A model generated the notes under the pieces. That model ran no database searches. It was not told where the DNA came from and worked only from the letters and a program-made list of their open reading frames with translations. Positions 1 to 9,022 of a stretch of DNA of 64,000 nucleotides are shown here, piece after piece; position 1 is the first letter of the stretch; each line of letters begins with the position of its first letter. The DNA lies in NCBI GenBank assembly GCA_036496585.1, contig DASXLB010000065.1, positions 23,282-87,281 on the forward strand, in the 5' to 3' direction. Origin of the DNA: Vicinamibacterales bacterium. GTDB taxonomy: Bacteria > Acidobacteriota > Vicinamibacteria > Vicinamibacterales > 2-12-FULL-66-21. Both the position numbers and the translations under genes were made by a program.

Positions 1-41
1 CGTACAGGCTTAGCGCGGCGCGGCCGCAGGCGAGCCCGTCG

Positions 42-1751
42 GTGCTGTCGGCGCTGAAGAAGCTGGCGCCGGTACTGAGGGGCGAGCACCGCCGGCTGGC
101 GGTCGCCTTCGCGGCGACGATCGTCTCGGCCGCGATGGGGCTGCTCGGCCCGGTGATCATCGCGCGCACCATCGACACCGATATTCGCGGGCACGACTTC
201 CACGGCGTGCTGGTCTCGGCCGGCGTGCTGCTGCTCGCCTATCTGGTCGGCCTGGTCGCCACCTACGTGCAGGCGCAGCAGATGGGACGGGTCGGCCGCT
301 ACCTGCTGTTCAACCTGCGGAACGCGCTGTTCGCGAAACTGCAGGACCTGCCGCTGGCCTTCTTCAACGAAAACAAGGCCGGCGACCTGATCTCGCGCAT
401 CAACAACGACACCGACAAGCTGAACCAGTTCTTCTCGCAGGCGCTGGTGCAGGTCGCGGCCAACCTGTTCGTGATGACCGGCGCGGCCATCTTCCTGGTG
501 ACGCTGCACGCGCGGCTCGGACTGGCGGCGCTCGCCCCGGCCGCCGCCGCGCTCGTGCTGACCCGTCTCGCCGGCCCCTGGATGAAGCGCCGCAACCTCG
601 CGAGCCTGCAGGCCCTCGGCGCGCTGAGCGGCGAGATCCAGGAGAGCATGAGCAACTTCCGCGTCATCGTCGCGTTCAACCGCGTCGACTATTTCGAGCG
701 GCAGTTCCGCGAGGCCAACGAGCGCAACTACGGCGCGTCGGTAGCGGCCGGAATCGCCAACACGGTGCTCATCCCGCTCTACGGCCTGGCGCTCAACCTC
801 GCCCAGGTCGTCGTCCTGGCCTACGGGTTCTACCTGATCACGACCGGCGGCTTCACCGTCGGCCTGCTGATCGGGTTCCTGCTCTATGTGAACAGCTTCT
901 ACATGCCGCTGCGCCAGCTCGCGGCGCTGTGGTCGTCGTTCCAGCTGGCCATGGCCAGCCTCGATCGGATTTCGGCCGTCCTCGCGCTGCGCGGCGACCT
1001 GGCGCAGGCGCCAGCGGCGGCCGCCGCGGATGCCTCGGTGCTCGCCTTCGATCACGTCCGGTTCAGTTACGCGCCAGGCACCCCGATCCTGCGCGACGCG
1101 TCGTTCGCCTTCGAGCCGGGGAAGACGTATGCGCTGGTCGGCCCGACCGGCGGCGGCAAGACGACCACGGCCCTGCTGATGGCGCGGCTCTACGATCCGG
1201 CGGGTGGACGCGTGCTGCTCGACGGCCGCGACATCCGCGCCTATACGCCGGCCGAGCGCGCCGCGCGCATCGGCTTCATCCTGCAGGAGCCGTTCCTCTT
1301 CACCGGCACGGTGCGCGACAATCTCGTCTACGGCAACGAAGCGCTGTCCTCGCTCTCCGACGAAGCGCTGCTCGCGCGCCTCACGGAAAAGCACCTCGAC
1401 GCGCTGCTCGAGCGGTTCAAGGAAGGGGTCGCGACGCCGGTCACCTCCAGCGGCGAGGGACTGAGCCTCGGCCAGAGACAGATCGTCGCCTTCATCCGCG
1501 CCGTGCTGCGCGAGCCCGAGATCCTCATCCTCGACGAGGCCACCGCGAACATCGACACGGTGACCGAGCAGGTGCTCGAGCAAATCCTCCGCGAGCTGCC
1601 GGCGCGCACGACCAAGGTCGTCATCGCGCACCGCCTCAACACGATCGAGAACGCCGACGAGATCCTGTTCATCAACGGCGGCGAGATCACCCGCGCCGGC
1701 TCGATGCAGGACGCACTCGACCTGCTGCTGCACCACAAGCGCGAGAGCTAG
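42..1751 (+). CDS. ABC exporter half-transporter (fused membrane and ATPase domains)
   Basis: This is a 569-residue type I exporter half-transporter, which would pump lipid, drug or peptide out of the cytoplasm as a dimer. Residues 1 to about 290 form the six-helix membrane domain and the rest is the ATPase. Visible motifs are Walker A (GPTGGGKT, lysine 373), the Q-loop (ILQEP), the signature LSLGQRQ, Walker B with D498-E499, and the H-loop IAHR. The signature reads LSLGQ instead of LSGGQ, which can mark the asymmetric half of a heterodimer, so a partner half may lie just left of the window. I chose the GTG at 42, but the frame stays open to the left edge, so the true start could be earlier. 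The substrate cannot be told. Confidence 0.9.
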   Translation: MLSALKKLAPVLRGEHRRLAVAFAATIVSAAMGLLGPVIIARTIDTDIRGHDFHGVLVSAGVLLLAYLVGLVATYVQAQQMGRVGRYLLFNLRNALFAKLQDLPLAFFNENKAGDLISRINNDTDKLNQFFSQALVQVAANLFVMTGAAIFLVTLHARLGLAALAPAAAALVLTRLAGPWMKRRNLASLQALGALSGEIQESMSNFRVIVAFNRVDYFERQFREANERNYGASVAAGIANTVLIPLYGLALNLAQVVVLAYGFYLITTGGFTVGLLIGFLLYVNSFYMPLRQLAALWSSFQLAMASLDRISAVLALRGDLAQAPAAAAADASVLAFDHVRFSYAPGTPILRDASFAFEPGKTYALVGPTGGGKTTTALLMARLYDPAGGRVLLDGRDIRAYTPAERAARIGFILQEPFLFTGTVRDNLVYGNEALSSLSDEALLARLTEKHLDALLERFKEGVATPVTSSGEGLSLGQRQIVAFIRAVLREPEILILDEATANIDTVTEQVLEQILRELPARTTKVVIAHRLNTIENADEILFINGGEITRAGSMQDALDLLLHHKRES

Positions 1752-1765
1752 GGCGCGAGGCGCCC
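1751..1765. terminator. short hairpin between convergent genes
   Basis: A perfect 6-bp inverted repeat (GGGCGC / GCGCCC, 3-nt loop) begins on the last base of the ABC stop codon and sits between two convergent genes. It has no T tract on either side, so it is only a possible bidirectional terminator. Confidence 0.3.
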
Positions 1766-1773
1766 GCGACGCT

Positions 1774-4158
1774 TCACTCGGCTCGAAGCGCCGTCGCTGC
1801 GTCGGTGCTCGCGGCGCGGCGGGCGGGTCCGATCCAGGCGACGGCGGACGCCGCGACGATCAGGCATGTGGCGGCGGCGATGGACCAGAGATCGTACGGC
1901 GGCAGGCCGAACAACAGGCCGGCGATCGTGCGAGCGCCGGCCAGGCTTCCCGCAACGCCGAAGACCAGTGCGCCTGACGTCAGCAGCGTCCCTTCACGGA
2001 TCACCCGCAGGATCAGGTTCGATGGCGACGCGCCGAGCGCACTTCGGATCGCCAGCTCACGGCGCTGGTTTTCAATGGAGACCGTCAGCACACCGTAGAC
2101 GCCGACCAGCGCGAGGAAGACGGCAATGGCGGCCAGCGCCATCGAGGCAAGAGCCGATGACCGAGGGACGATTCCAGCTTCGGTCACGCGATCCGTCAGC
2201 GTGCCGACGTCGGTCAGTGCCACCTGGGGATCCAGTTGGTGTACCTGCTCTCGTAGTAGCGCGATCGCCTGGATCGCGGACATGCGCGTGTGAATGTAGA
2301 CCTCGAGATCCGTCGACGGCCATTGTGCAGCCGGCAAATAGACGTACGGTTGTGGTCCTTCCGTGATCCCGTTGTACTGCACGTCCCCCACGACCCCGAT
2401 GATGCGCACACTGGTTCCGGACCGACGACCAAAAATCGTCCCCTCCTCGATCAATATCTGGCCGAGCGGATCGCCGCCGAGCAGCCTGGCCATCGTTCGG
2501 TTGACGATCATCACAGTCTCGGCCGACTCCGTATCGTGGTCGTCGAACGCGCGCCCCACCAGGATCGGAACGCCCATCGTCCGGAAATATCCCGGGCTCA
2601 TCGCGTCGAATCGGGCTGACAACGGTTCAGGAGCCTGTGGACGTCTGAAGGTTCCGACGGCCCGAAAGCGTTCGAGTACGGCCCTCGACTCGAAGGCAAC
2701 GCCTTCGACTTCCGGCGTGCGCTCCAGCGCCTCCTGGAGCCGACGATAGAAGATCGCCGCCCGCGAGTCTGAATAGTTTTGATCGCGCAAGGAGACCTGG
2801 GCCGCGACACGGTCCGCCGGATCGAAACCGACGTCGATTCGCTGAACATTCCAGAAGCTTCGGAGCAGCAGTACGGCTGCCGTGACCACAACGCAGCCGA
2901 CTGCGAGCTGGGCGACCACCAAAGTGCGCTGCGCCATCGTCTTGCTCGTGGCACCGCGAGAGGACGATTTCAGGACCTGCTGAGCGTCCTCACGCGTGCC
3001 CTTCCACGCCGCGACCGCGGTGAACGCGAGGGATGCCACCAACGAAATCCCCAGTGCGATCGCCACCAGTCTCCCGTCGAACGTCAACGTGACGGGGGCC
3101 GGGACCGGCATCGGGATGTTGCGGAAGAGCGGGGCGCTCCACCAGGCGAGCAGTACGCCCGTGGCGCCGCCGGCCGCGGTCAGAAGGACGCTTTCGGCCG
3201 CGAGACGACGAAACAGTTGGAGCCGTGTCGCGCCAAGCGCCTGTCGTACCGCAAGCTCACGGCCGCGTTCCGCACCTCGCGCCAGCTGCAGGCCCGCCAC
3301 ATTGGCGCAGGCGATGACCAGAATCGCGACCGCCAGCGCGGCGAAGATGCCAAGGAAGTTCAGGACGGTTGTGCGATAGGCCGGCCAGAACCGCAGATAG
3401 ATGCCGCGCAGAGCTGCCAGGCGCCAACCGTCGCGCGTGCCATCCGTCGTGAGACCGGCGACGTACGACTGGACTTGTCGTTGGGTAACACCCGGGCGCG
3501 GACGAGCGATGGTCTGGAGATACGGAACATGCATTCGGGAAAGATCGACACCCAGCAGCTGCGGCGTCGCGGCGAGTGGCGCCCAGAATTCTGACGGATA
3601 CGCCGGATCCTCGAAGTCCGGCCGAGTGACGCCAATGACAGTGTAGAACTCGCGTCCGAGCTGGATCGACGAACCGACGATGTTCGGATCTCCGCCGAAG
3701 CGATGTCGCCACGAGTCATAGCTGAGGACGAGTACCAGCGAGTGCGTGGCGGCCTTGTCGCCGATGAGGCGGCCGGTGAACGGCGCCGCCGCGAGTATGC
3801 CGAAATAGTTGTCGGATACGAGCTCGCCCTGGATATATGCCGGCTGCGCGATGCCTTCGAGGGTGGTGAACGTGCGAACGAAGGCGGCCACGTCGACGCG
3901 GTCGCGCAGACGGTCGCAGAGCGTCGCGTAGTCCCCGTACGACAGAACCTGAAACTGCGGAGCGGCGGCGCGCGTGTTGTAGAACGTGAGAAGAGAGGAA
4001 CCGTTCGACGTGTGAATCGACCGCCAGAACGCGTTGTCGAGCGCGCCAGTCGCGATCGTGCTGGATCCGATCGCGATGCCGAGCGTCACGACTGTGATGA
4101 TGGTGCCGGTCCGCTGTTTCAGGAGAAAGCGCCAGGCGACGCGAATGTCCTGCCACAT
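1774..4158 (-). CDS. ADOP-type FtsX/MacB-like permease 1
   Basis: This 794-residue integral membrane protein has the ADOP architecture: an N-terminal helix (VTLGIAIGSSTIATGALDN), a periplasmic MacB-like domain, a block of three helices around residue 290-440 with an ARG-LAVRQALGA motif, a second periplasmic domain, and a terminal three-helix FtsX block with ELAIRSALGA. No ATPase gene adjoins it, which is typical of these orphan permeases. The frame is open upstream to 4899, but that part lies over the neighbouring dehydrogenase gene. The ATG at 4158 gives the usual ADOP N-terminus (MWQDIRVAWRFLL), so I start there. Its job is unknown. It resembles lipoprotein or peptide efflux and mechanotransmission permeases. 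Confidence 0.88.
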   Translation of the reverse strand: MWQDIRVAWRFLLKQRTGTIITVVTLGIAIGSSTIATGALDNAFWRSIHTSNGSSLLTFYNTRAAAPQFQVLSYGDYATLCDRLRDRVDVAAFVRTFTTLEGIAQPAYIQGELVSDNYFGILAAAPFTGRLIGDKAATHSLVLVLSYDSWRHRFGGDPNIVGSSIQLGREFYTVIGVTRPDFEDPAYPSEFWAPLAATPQLLGVDLSRMHVPYLQTIARPRPGVTQRQVQSYVAGLTTDGTRDGWRLAALRGIYLRFWPAYRTTVLNFLGIFAALAVAILVIACANVAGLQLARGAERGRELAVRQALGATRLQLFRRLAAESVLLTAAGGATGVLLAWWSAPLFRNIPMPVPAPVTLTFDGRLVAIALGISLVASLAFTAVAAWKGTREDAQQVLKSSSRGATSKTMAQRTLVVAQLAVGCVVVTAAVLLLRSFWNVQRIDVGFDPADRVAAQVSLRDQNYSDSRAAIFYRRLQEALERTPEVEGVAFESRAVLERFRAVGTFRRPQAPEPLSARFDAMSPGYFRTMGVPILVGRAFDDHDTESAETVMIVNRTMARLLGGDPLGQILIEEGTIFGRRSGTSVRIIGVVGDVQYNGITEGPQPYVYLPAAQWPSTDLEVYIHTRMSAIQAIALLREQVHQLDPQVALTDVGTLTDRVTEAGIVPRSSALASMALAAIAVFLALVGVYGVLTVSIENQRRELAIRSALGASPSNLILRVIREGTLLTSGALVFGVAGSLAGARTIAGLLFGLPPYDLWSIAAATCLIVAASAVAWIGPARRAASTDAATALRAE

Positions 4159-4188
4159 GGCCGGCCTGTAGCACGACGGTTGTACGTA

Positions 4189-4221
4189 AAACGGGGAGTG
4201 GCCCTGCGCCACTCCCCGTTT
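4189..4221 (-). terminator. rho-independent terminator of the PVC-type dehydrogenase gene
   Basis: A perfect 13-bp stem (4189-4201 with 4209-4221) and 7-nt loop lies 24 bp beyond the stop of the minus-strand gene that ends at 4245. On the minus strand the stem ends in TTTT. It is a strong intrinsic terminator that separates this gene from ADOP permease 1. Confidence 0.85.
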
Positions 4222-4244
4222 CCGTTGATCGTTCGCGCCTCGCG

Positions 4245-7200
4245 CTACTTCGTCCCGGTCGTCGCCTTCGCCTCGTAGACCCGCAGGTTGCGGACGTTCC
4301 AGGCGGGGGCTTCCGGAAGGTTGTCGGTCTGCGTGATGCGGACGAACTTCGCCTGCGCCGGCGTGAAGGCGATCGTAGTGTGCCCACCCTCGCCGCGGCC
4401 TGAGACGACCGGCTTGCTCCACTTCTTGCCGTCCATCGACACCTGCACGTCGTAGGCGCGCGGATAGCCGGCCGACGCGGCGCCGCCGCCGGCGGGCGCG
4501 GCGCCACGGGCTGGGGGCGCGCCAGGCGCCGGAAGCGGCGCGGCGGCACGGCCGCCACCACCGCCGCGTCCGCCGCCGACCGAGTCGAACTGCAGCTCGG
4601 TGACGTTGGCGGCCTGCGGCAATTCGATCTGCAGCCACATGCCAGGCGCCTGCGGCGCGTTGGTGCTCCAGCCGCGCAGGTTGGCGGCGTACTCCGCCGT
4701 GTCGGCGCCGGTGCTGGCGGTGAACTTCAGCTGCTGCGGATCGACCAGGTGCGGCAGCGAGGCGTCGAGCTCGGGCTGCGTCCACGGGTTCTTGCGGCTG
4801 GCGATCTCGGCGCGCACACGCGCGACGTCGGCCGGGGTCACCATGTCGCCGGTGTTGCCGAACGACGTGCGGACGTAGGATGCGATGCCGGCGATCCACT
4901 CGTCGGTGTTGTCCATCGGCACCATCACGTCGCGGTAGGTCCGGCCGTCGAGCGGACCGGTGAGGCCGCGCATCAGCACCTTGATGATGTAGTCGCGGTG
5001 CCCCTGCACGCGCGGGGAGCCCGCGAGCGGCGGCCCCAGCGTCGCTCCGGCCGGGCCGGCGCTGTCGGGGGCGCCGAGCCCGTCAGGTCCGTGGCACGAG
5101 AAGCAGACCGCGTTGAAGACATCGCTGCCCGCGGTCAGGCGCTTCTCGTCGGCTGCGGTCAACGCCCGGCCGCGGGCGCCGCCGCCGAACGTCGCCGGCG
5201 GGGTCATCACCCGATCGCCGATGAGCGCGAGCCCCTTCGCCTTGTTCGTGTCTTCGGCCGACTTGACGATGTCGGAGATGTCCTTGAGCTTGAAGAGACT
5301 GGCCGAGAGCATCGCCTGGATCGCGACGTTCGTGTCGGGATCCTTGGCCATGCGGCGGTAGTCATCGGCAAACGTCTTGTCGCCGTTCTTGTAGAGGGTC
5401 TCGCTGGTGCGCAGCCCGTGAATGCGAATACGCGGGCTCTTGTCTTCCATGGCGTCACGGACCAGACGCGCGTCGAGCGCGCCCAGCCCTTCGAGCGTCC
5501 ACAGCGCGTGGATCCGCGCCAGCGGGTCGTCGGACGTCCGCGCGAGCTGCACGAGCGCCGGCGCCACCGACTTGTCCTGCGAGAGGACGATCAGCCGCTG
5601 CGCCATGTCGCGCCACCAGCCGTTGGGACTCGAGAGATGCGCGACGAGCTGCGCCGGCGTCTCGCCGTACATGTGCGGCGGCGTGAACTTCGGCGTGATC
5701 GCCGCAATCGCCGGCTGACCGGGGTTGCTGTCGGTCGCCGCGACCGCGGCGCGGCCGTCGTAGCGCAGACGCCAGATGCGGCCGTACTGCGCGACCTTGT
5801 CGAGCTGATACTGCTCGATCTTGGCGCGCAGGTAACTGCCCGGGCCCGACCACTGCAGCTCCTGGATGATGCCGTGATACATGTCGGCGATGTAGAGCGT
5901 GCCGTCCGGACCGTTGGTCATGTTGACCGGCCGGAACAGCTGATCCGTGCTCGTCAGGAACTCCGAGTTCGGATAGACGTTGCGCAACTCGGTCAGTCCT
6001 TCGACGTTCTCGACCTTGGCGCGGCGGATGAGGCGCCCGACCGGCTCGGTGAAGAACAGATCCCCCTTGGCATCGGCGGGGAGCGCGTCGCCGCGGAAGA
6101 TGGCCGGGCCCGTCGCCGCCGTGAAGTGATTCAGGTTGCCGGCCGGCATGCGGATGCGGCCGATGCCGCCCTGCATGTCGCCAATCCCGGGCGCCGGCCA
6201 GACGACGGCGAAGTCTTTCTCGAAGCCGTTTTCCATGCCCGGCGGGCAGTTCGGGCTGTTCGGCGGCGCCGGCGGCCCACCGCGCTGGACGCCGGTGATG
6301 CGTCCGCCGACGGCCGGGCACGGCGTGAAGGCGCCGTAGTGGATCGGGAACTGGAAATTCATCGGCCCGCGCTCGCCGCCCGCGTCCACGAACCACGGTT
6401 TGCCGTCGTCGTCTGTGCTGAGCCCCCACTGGCCACCGTTCGGCCCTGTGGGCTCGCGCTGGAAGCCGTTCGGTGTCCAGCGGATGCGGAAGGGGTTGTA
6501 GGTCGTGTAGATCCAGTTGTCGAGGTTCCACATCAAGCCGGCCTTCTGGTGCTCGATGTTGGCGTCGCCGCTCTGGCCGATGCCGGTGAACACGACCTCA
6601 CGCTTGTCGGCGATGCCGTCGCCGTTGGTGTCGGTCAGCTTGATGATGTCGTCCGAATCGGTTTCGCTCGCGAGGATGACGCCGTCGCCGAGCGGCAGGA
6701 TCATGCGCGGCGCGACGAGCTTGTCGGCGAAGACGGTGTGCTTGTCGTAGACGCCGTCCCCCTTGGTGCTCTCCCAGCGGCTGATGCGGCTGATCGGATC
6801 GTGCTCCTTCTGCGCGTCGGCCGTCATCATGTAGCTGACGAGCTCGGCGACGTACATGCGGCCGTTGCCGTCGAACTCGATGGCGCCGGGGCTGATGATC
6901 TCCGGATCGGCGGCGACGAGCTCCATGCGATAGCCGGGCGGCAGGATGAAGCCCGCCGCTTCCTCGGCCGGCGTCTTCGCCTTCATCGGCGGCTTCGGCG
7001 TGAAGTCCGTATTCTCGTTGGTCATCTGACGGCCGCCGCCACCGAAGCCGCCGCCAGCGCCCTGGCCGGCGCCGCGCTGCGGAGCCGGGAACGGCGCGCC
7101 CGGCGCCTGCCTGGCCGCCATGCCGGCCATCTCGTACTGGCCGTCCATGATCGACATGTTCACGCGCTGAACGGTGGCCTGCGCGCCCGCCGTCGTGTCA

Positions 7201-7556
7201 GGCGTGAGCGATAACACCGTGGCGATCGCCGTGCCCTGCATGTCGAGGGTGTAGCGGATGGCGAGGCTGGTGCCGGCCATCGACACGCGCGTGTTGGTGA
7301 TCGGCGCCTGCCCTTCCGGGGTGACGATCGCGGTCACCTTGCCGCCGTCGGCCTTCACCGAGACGAGCGACGTCATCTGATTGCCGCCCATGGAGACGGT
7401 CGATACCCAGTCGCCGACGAAGGGCGCGGCCTGCGCCGCGGTCGGCGCCGGCGAGGCCTGGGCGAAACCGTTCAGGATCGTCGTCGAGAAGGTTGCGAGA
7501 AAGAGTGCGGACACCGCGGCAATGGCGGCTGGAACGGGACGGACGGAACGAACCAT
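4245..7556 (-). CDS. PVC-type membrane-bound dehydrogenase with cytochrome c and discoidin-like domains
   Basis: This is a 1103-residue secreted multidomain protein. After a signal peptide (about 1-33), residues 40-148 form a small beta-rich domain that closely resembles the N-terminus of the divergent ThuA gene (shared QAAPF-GDW and SIM-GQ-EM-GMAA). Next comes a six-bladed propeller of the PVC 'membrane-bound dehydrogenase' family (about 200-590), a HEAT-like stretch, a c-type heme site CFSCH at 818-822, and a C-terminal F5/8 type C (discoidin-like) region. The family is thought to oxidise sugars or alcohols and pass electrons to heme, but the substrate is unknown. The ATG at 7556 is chosen over the in-frame TTG at 7568 because GGGGGAG lies just ahead of it. 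It is monocistronic with a strong terminator. Confidence 0.85.
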   Translation of the reverse strand: MVRSVRPVPAAIAAVSALFLATFSTTILNGFAQASPAPTAAQAAPFVGDWVSTVSMGGNQMTSLVSVKADGGKVTAIVTPEGQAPITNTRVSMAGTSLAIRYTLDMQGTAIATVLSLTPDTTAGAQATVQRVNMSIMDGQYEMAGMAARQAPGAPFPAPQRGAGQGAGGGFGGGGRQMTNENTDFTPKPPMKAKTPAEEAAGFILPPGYRMELVAADPEIISPGAIEFDGNGRMYVAELVSYMMTADAQKEHDPISRISRWESTKGDGVYDKHTVFADKLVAPRMILPLGDGVILASETDSDDIIKLTDTNGDGIADKREVVFTGIGQSGDANIEHQKAGLMWNLDNWIYTTYNPFRIRWTPNGFQREPTGPNGGQWGLSTDDDGKPWFVDAGGERGPMNFQFPIHYGAFTPCPAVGGRITGVQRGGPPAPPNSPNCPPGMENGFEKDFAVVWPAPGIGDMQGGIGRIRMPAGNLNHFTAATGPAIFRGDALPADAKGDLFFTEPVGRLIRRAKVENVEGLTELRNVYPNSEFLTSTDQLFRPVNMTNGPDGTLYIADMYHGIIQELQWSGPGSYLRAKIEQYQLDKVAQYGRIWRLRYDGRAAVAATDSNPGQPAIAAITPKFTPPHMYGETPAQLVAHLSSPNGWWRDMAQRLIVLSQDKSVAPALVQLARTSDDPLARIHALWTLEGLGALDARLVRDAMEDKSPRIRIHGLRTSETLYKNGDKTFADDYRRMAKDPDTNVAIQAMLSASLFKLKDISDIVKSAEDTNKAKGLALIGDRVMTPPATFGGGARGRALTAADEKRLTAGSDVFNAVCFSCHGPDGLGAPDSAGPAGATLGPPLAGSPRVQGHRDYIIKVLMRGLTGPLDGRTYRDVMVPMDNTDEWIAGIASYVRTSFGNTGDMVTPADVARVRAEIASRKNPWTQPELDASLPHLVDPQQLKFTASTGADTAEYAANLRGWSTNAPQAPGMWLQIELPQAANVTELQFDSVGGGRGGGGGRAAAPLPAPGAPPARGAAPAGGGAASAGYPRAYDVQVSMDGKKWSKPVVSGRGEGGHTTIAFTPAQAKFVRITQTDNLPEAPAWNVRNLRVYEAKATTGTK

Positions 7557-7630
7557 GTACTCCCCCAATTGAACGTGAGTGCAGCGTAAGCCGCGCCGCC
7601 GATTAGGTCAACTCCTGCCCATGGCACCCA

Positions 7631-7636
7631 TATAAT
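7631..7636 (+). promoter_or_regulatory. consensus -10 box for a leaderless ThuA transcript
   Basis: A perfect TATAAT ends 6 nt before the ATG at 7643, so transcription would begin at the start codon itself. No Shine-Dalgarno sequence is present. A weak -35-like GTCAAC lies 18 bp upstream (7607-7612). Confidence 0.6.
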
Positions 7637-7642
7637 CAGCGC

Positions 7643-8998
7643 ATGAAAACAGCCGCGTTGATAGGGGCACTCGTCCTTGCCGCTTTCGGTCAGCCTGCAC
7701 GTGCGATTACGGCGGAACAGGCGGCGCCGTTTCTCGGAGACTGGACCGTCAGCTCCTCGGCTCCCGGAATAGGGGCGCAGACGTTCCAGGTCAGCGTCAC
7801 GCGCGGCGCCGATGCGGTGAAAGCCACCGTGAAAGCCCCGAACCAGCCCGACGCCGCCGCGGGCGATGTGCGGTTATCGGGCAGGAGCCTCCTGATTTCC
7901 TACAACACCAGTTATCCCGGGATGAGCATCCCGACCGTCCTGATCCTGACCCCCGACGGCACCGCGATGCGCGCCGACATCTCCATCATGGAGGGCCAGC
8001 TCGAGATGTCGGGCATGGCCGCCAAGGGCGGACAGGGCGTCTCGAGACCCTCCCCCCCGTCGGGAACGGCTCAAGCTGGCCGCGGCGGAGCGCCGCCGCA
8101 GCCGCAGGTCGCGCGCGTGCTCGACTTGATGCAGATGATGGCGGCGCTGCCCGATACCGCTCCCGCCAAGCCGGCCAAGCCGCGCCGCGTCCTCGTGCTC
8201 GCGCGCGCGCAGGGCTTCGTCCACGCCTCGATTCCGCTCGCCGCCCGCACCATCGAAGCGCTCGGTCAGAAGACCGGCGCATGGACGACGGTCATCACCT
8301 ACAACGCGGCCGACATCAACACCGACAACCTGAAGCAGTACGACGGCGTGTTCCTCGCCAGCACGACGGGCACCTTCCTCGACGATCCGGCCGATCCGGC
8401 GGCGACCAAGGCCCGGCGCGACGCCCTGCTCGAGTTCGTGCGCGGCGGCAAGGGACTCGCCGCCGTCCACGCCGCTACCGATTCGTACCACGGCGGCGCC
8501 CCGCAGCCCAACGTCGTCGACGGCGGCACGCCGCTGTGGCCCGACTTCAACAAGCTCATCGGCGGCTACTTCAAGTGGCACTGGCTCTACCCGACGCAGA
8601 TCCCCGTGAAGATCGACGATCCCGACAGCCCGCTCACCGTCCCCTTCACCTATGTGAACCAGGGTTCGGGGGTCCGTCTGCCGCGTCCCTTCACGACCGT
8701 CGACGAGGTCTACACGTTCAACGACGCATCGTGGTCGCGCACGAACGCGCACGTCCTGACGAGCATCGACTACGCCAAACTGCCGGCTGAGACCAAGGCG
8801 CTGGAGCCGGCGCCGAAGCGCAGCGACAGCGATTACGCGCTCAGCTACATCCGCCGTGAAGGCAGCGGCCGCGTGTTCGTCGAAGTGCTCGGACACGACG
8901 AGTCGATCTACAAGATGGCGCCGATGCTGGCGCACATCCTCGCCGGCGTGCAGTACGCGCTGGGAGATCTGCAGGCCAACGACGCGCCGAGCAAGTGA
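7643..8998 (+). CDS. secreted ThuA-domain protein
   Basis: This 451-residue exported protein has a signal peptide (1-21), a domain at 24-127 paralogous to the N-terminus of the adjacent PVC dehydrogenase, a Pro/Gly linker, and a ThuA-like domain (about 175-445) with the class I amidotransferase-like fold (RRVLVLARAQGFVH, then GGKGLAAVHAATDSYHG). ThuA proteins act in catabolism of trehalose and related disaccharides, where keto-sugar intermediates are proposed. It is transcribed away from the dehydrogenase across an 85-bp gap and is followed closely by a di-heme cytochrome, so the three probably serve one periplasmic sugar-oxidation route. The physiological substrate cannot be read from sequence. 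Confidence 0.88.
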   Translation: MKTAALIGALVLAAFGQPARAITAEQAAPFLGDWTVSSSAPGIGAQTFQVSVTRGADAVKATVKAPNQPDAAAGDVRLSGRSLLISYNTSYPGMSIPTVLILTPDGTAMRADISIMEGQLEMSGMAAKGGQGVSRPSPPSGTAQAGRGGAPPQPQVARVLDLMQMMAALPDTAPAKPAKPRRVLVLARAQGFVHASIPLAARTIEALGQKTGAWTTVITYNAADINTDNLKQYDGVFLASTTGTFLDDPADPAATKARRDALLEFVRGGKGLAAVHAATDSYHGGAPQPNVVDGGTPLWPDFNKLIGGYFKWHWLYPTQIPVKIDDPDSPLTVPFTYVNQGSGVRLPRPFTTVDEVYTFNDASWSRTNAHVLTSIDYAKLPAETKALEPAPKRSDSDYALSYIRREGSGRVFVEVLGHDESIYKMAPMLAHILAGVQYALGDLQANDAPSK

Positions 8999-9010
8999 TG
9001 GGAATGACAC

Positions 9011-9016
9011 TAAAAT
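9011..9016 (+). promoter_or_regulatory. -10-like hexamer before the cytochrome gene
   Basis: TAAAAT ends 6 nt before the GTG at 9023, the spacing expected of a leaderless start. No Shine-Dalgarno sequence lies in the 24-bp gap after the ThuA stop. Confidence 0.45.
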
Positions 9017-9022
9017 AGGCGC

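Noticed and set aside
4159-4899. N-terminal extension of ADOP permease 1 to 4899
   Set aside because: The extension overlaps the dehydrogenase gene and passes through the terminator. The ATG at 4158 gives the normal ADOP N-terminus.
4749-7214. Long open frame on the + strand, antisense to the PVC-type dehydrogenase
   Set aside because: It is Arg/Ala/Val-rich low-complexity translation with no motif, typical of a shadow frame in high-GC DNA. The minus-strand frame shows clear domains.
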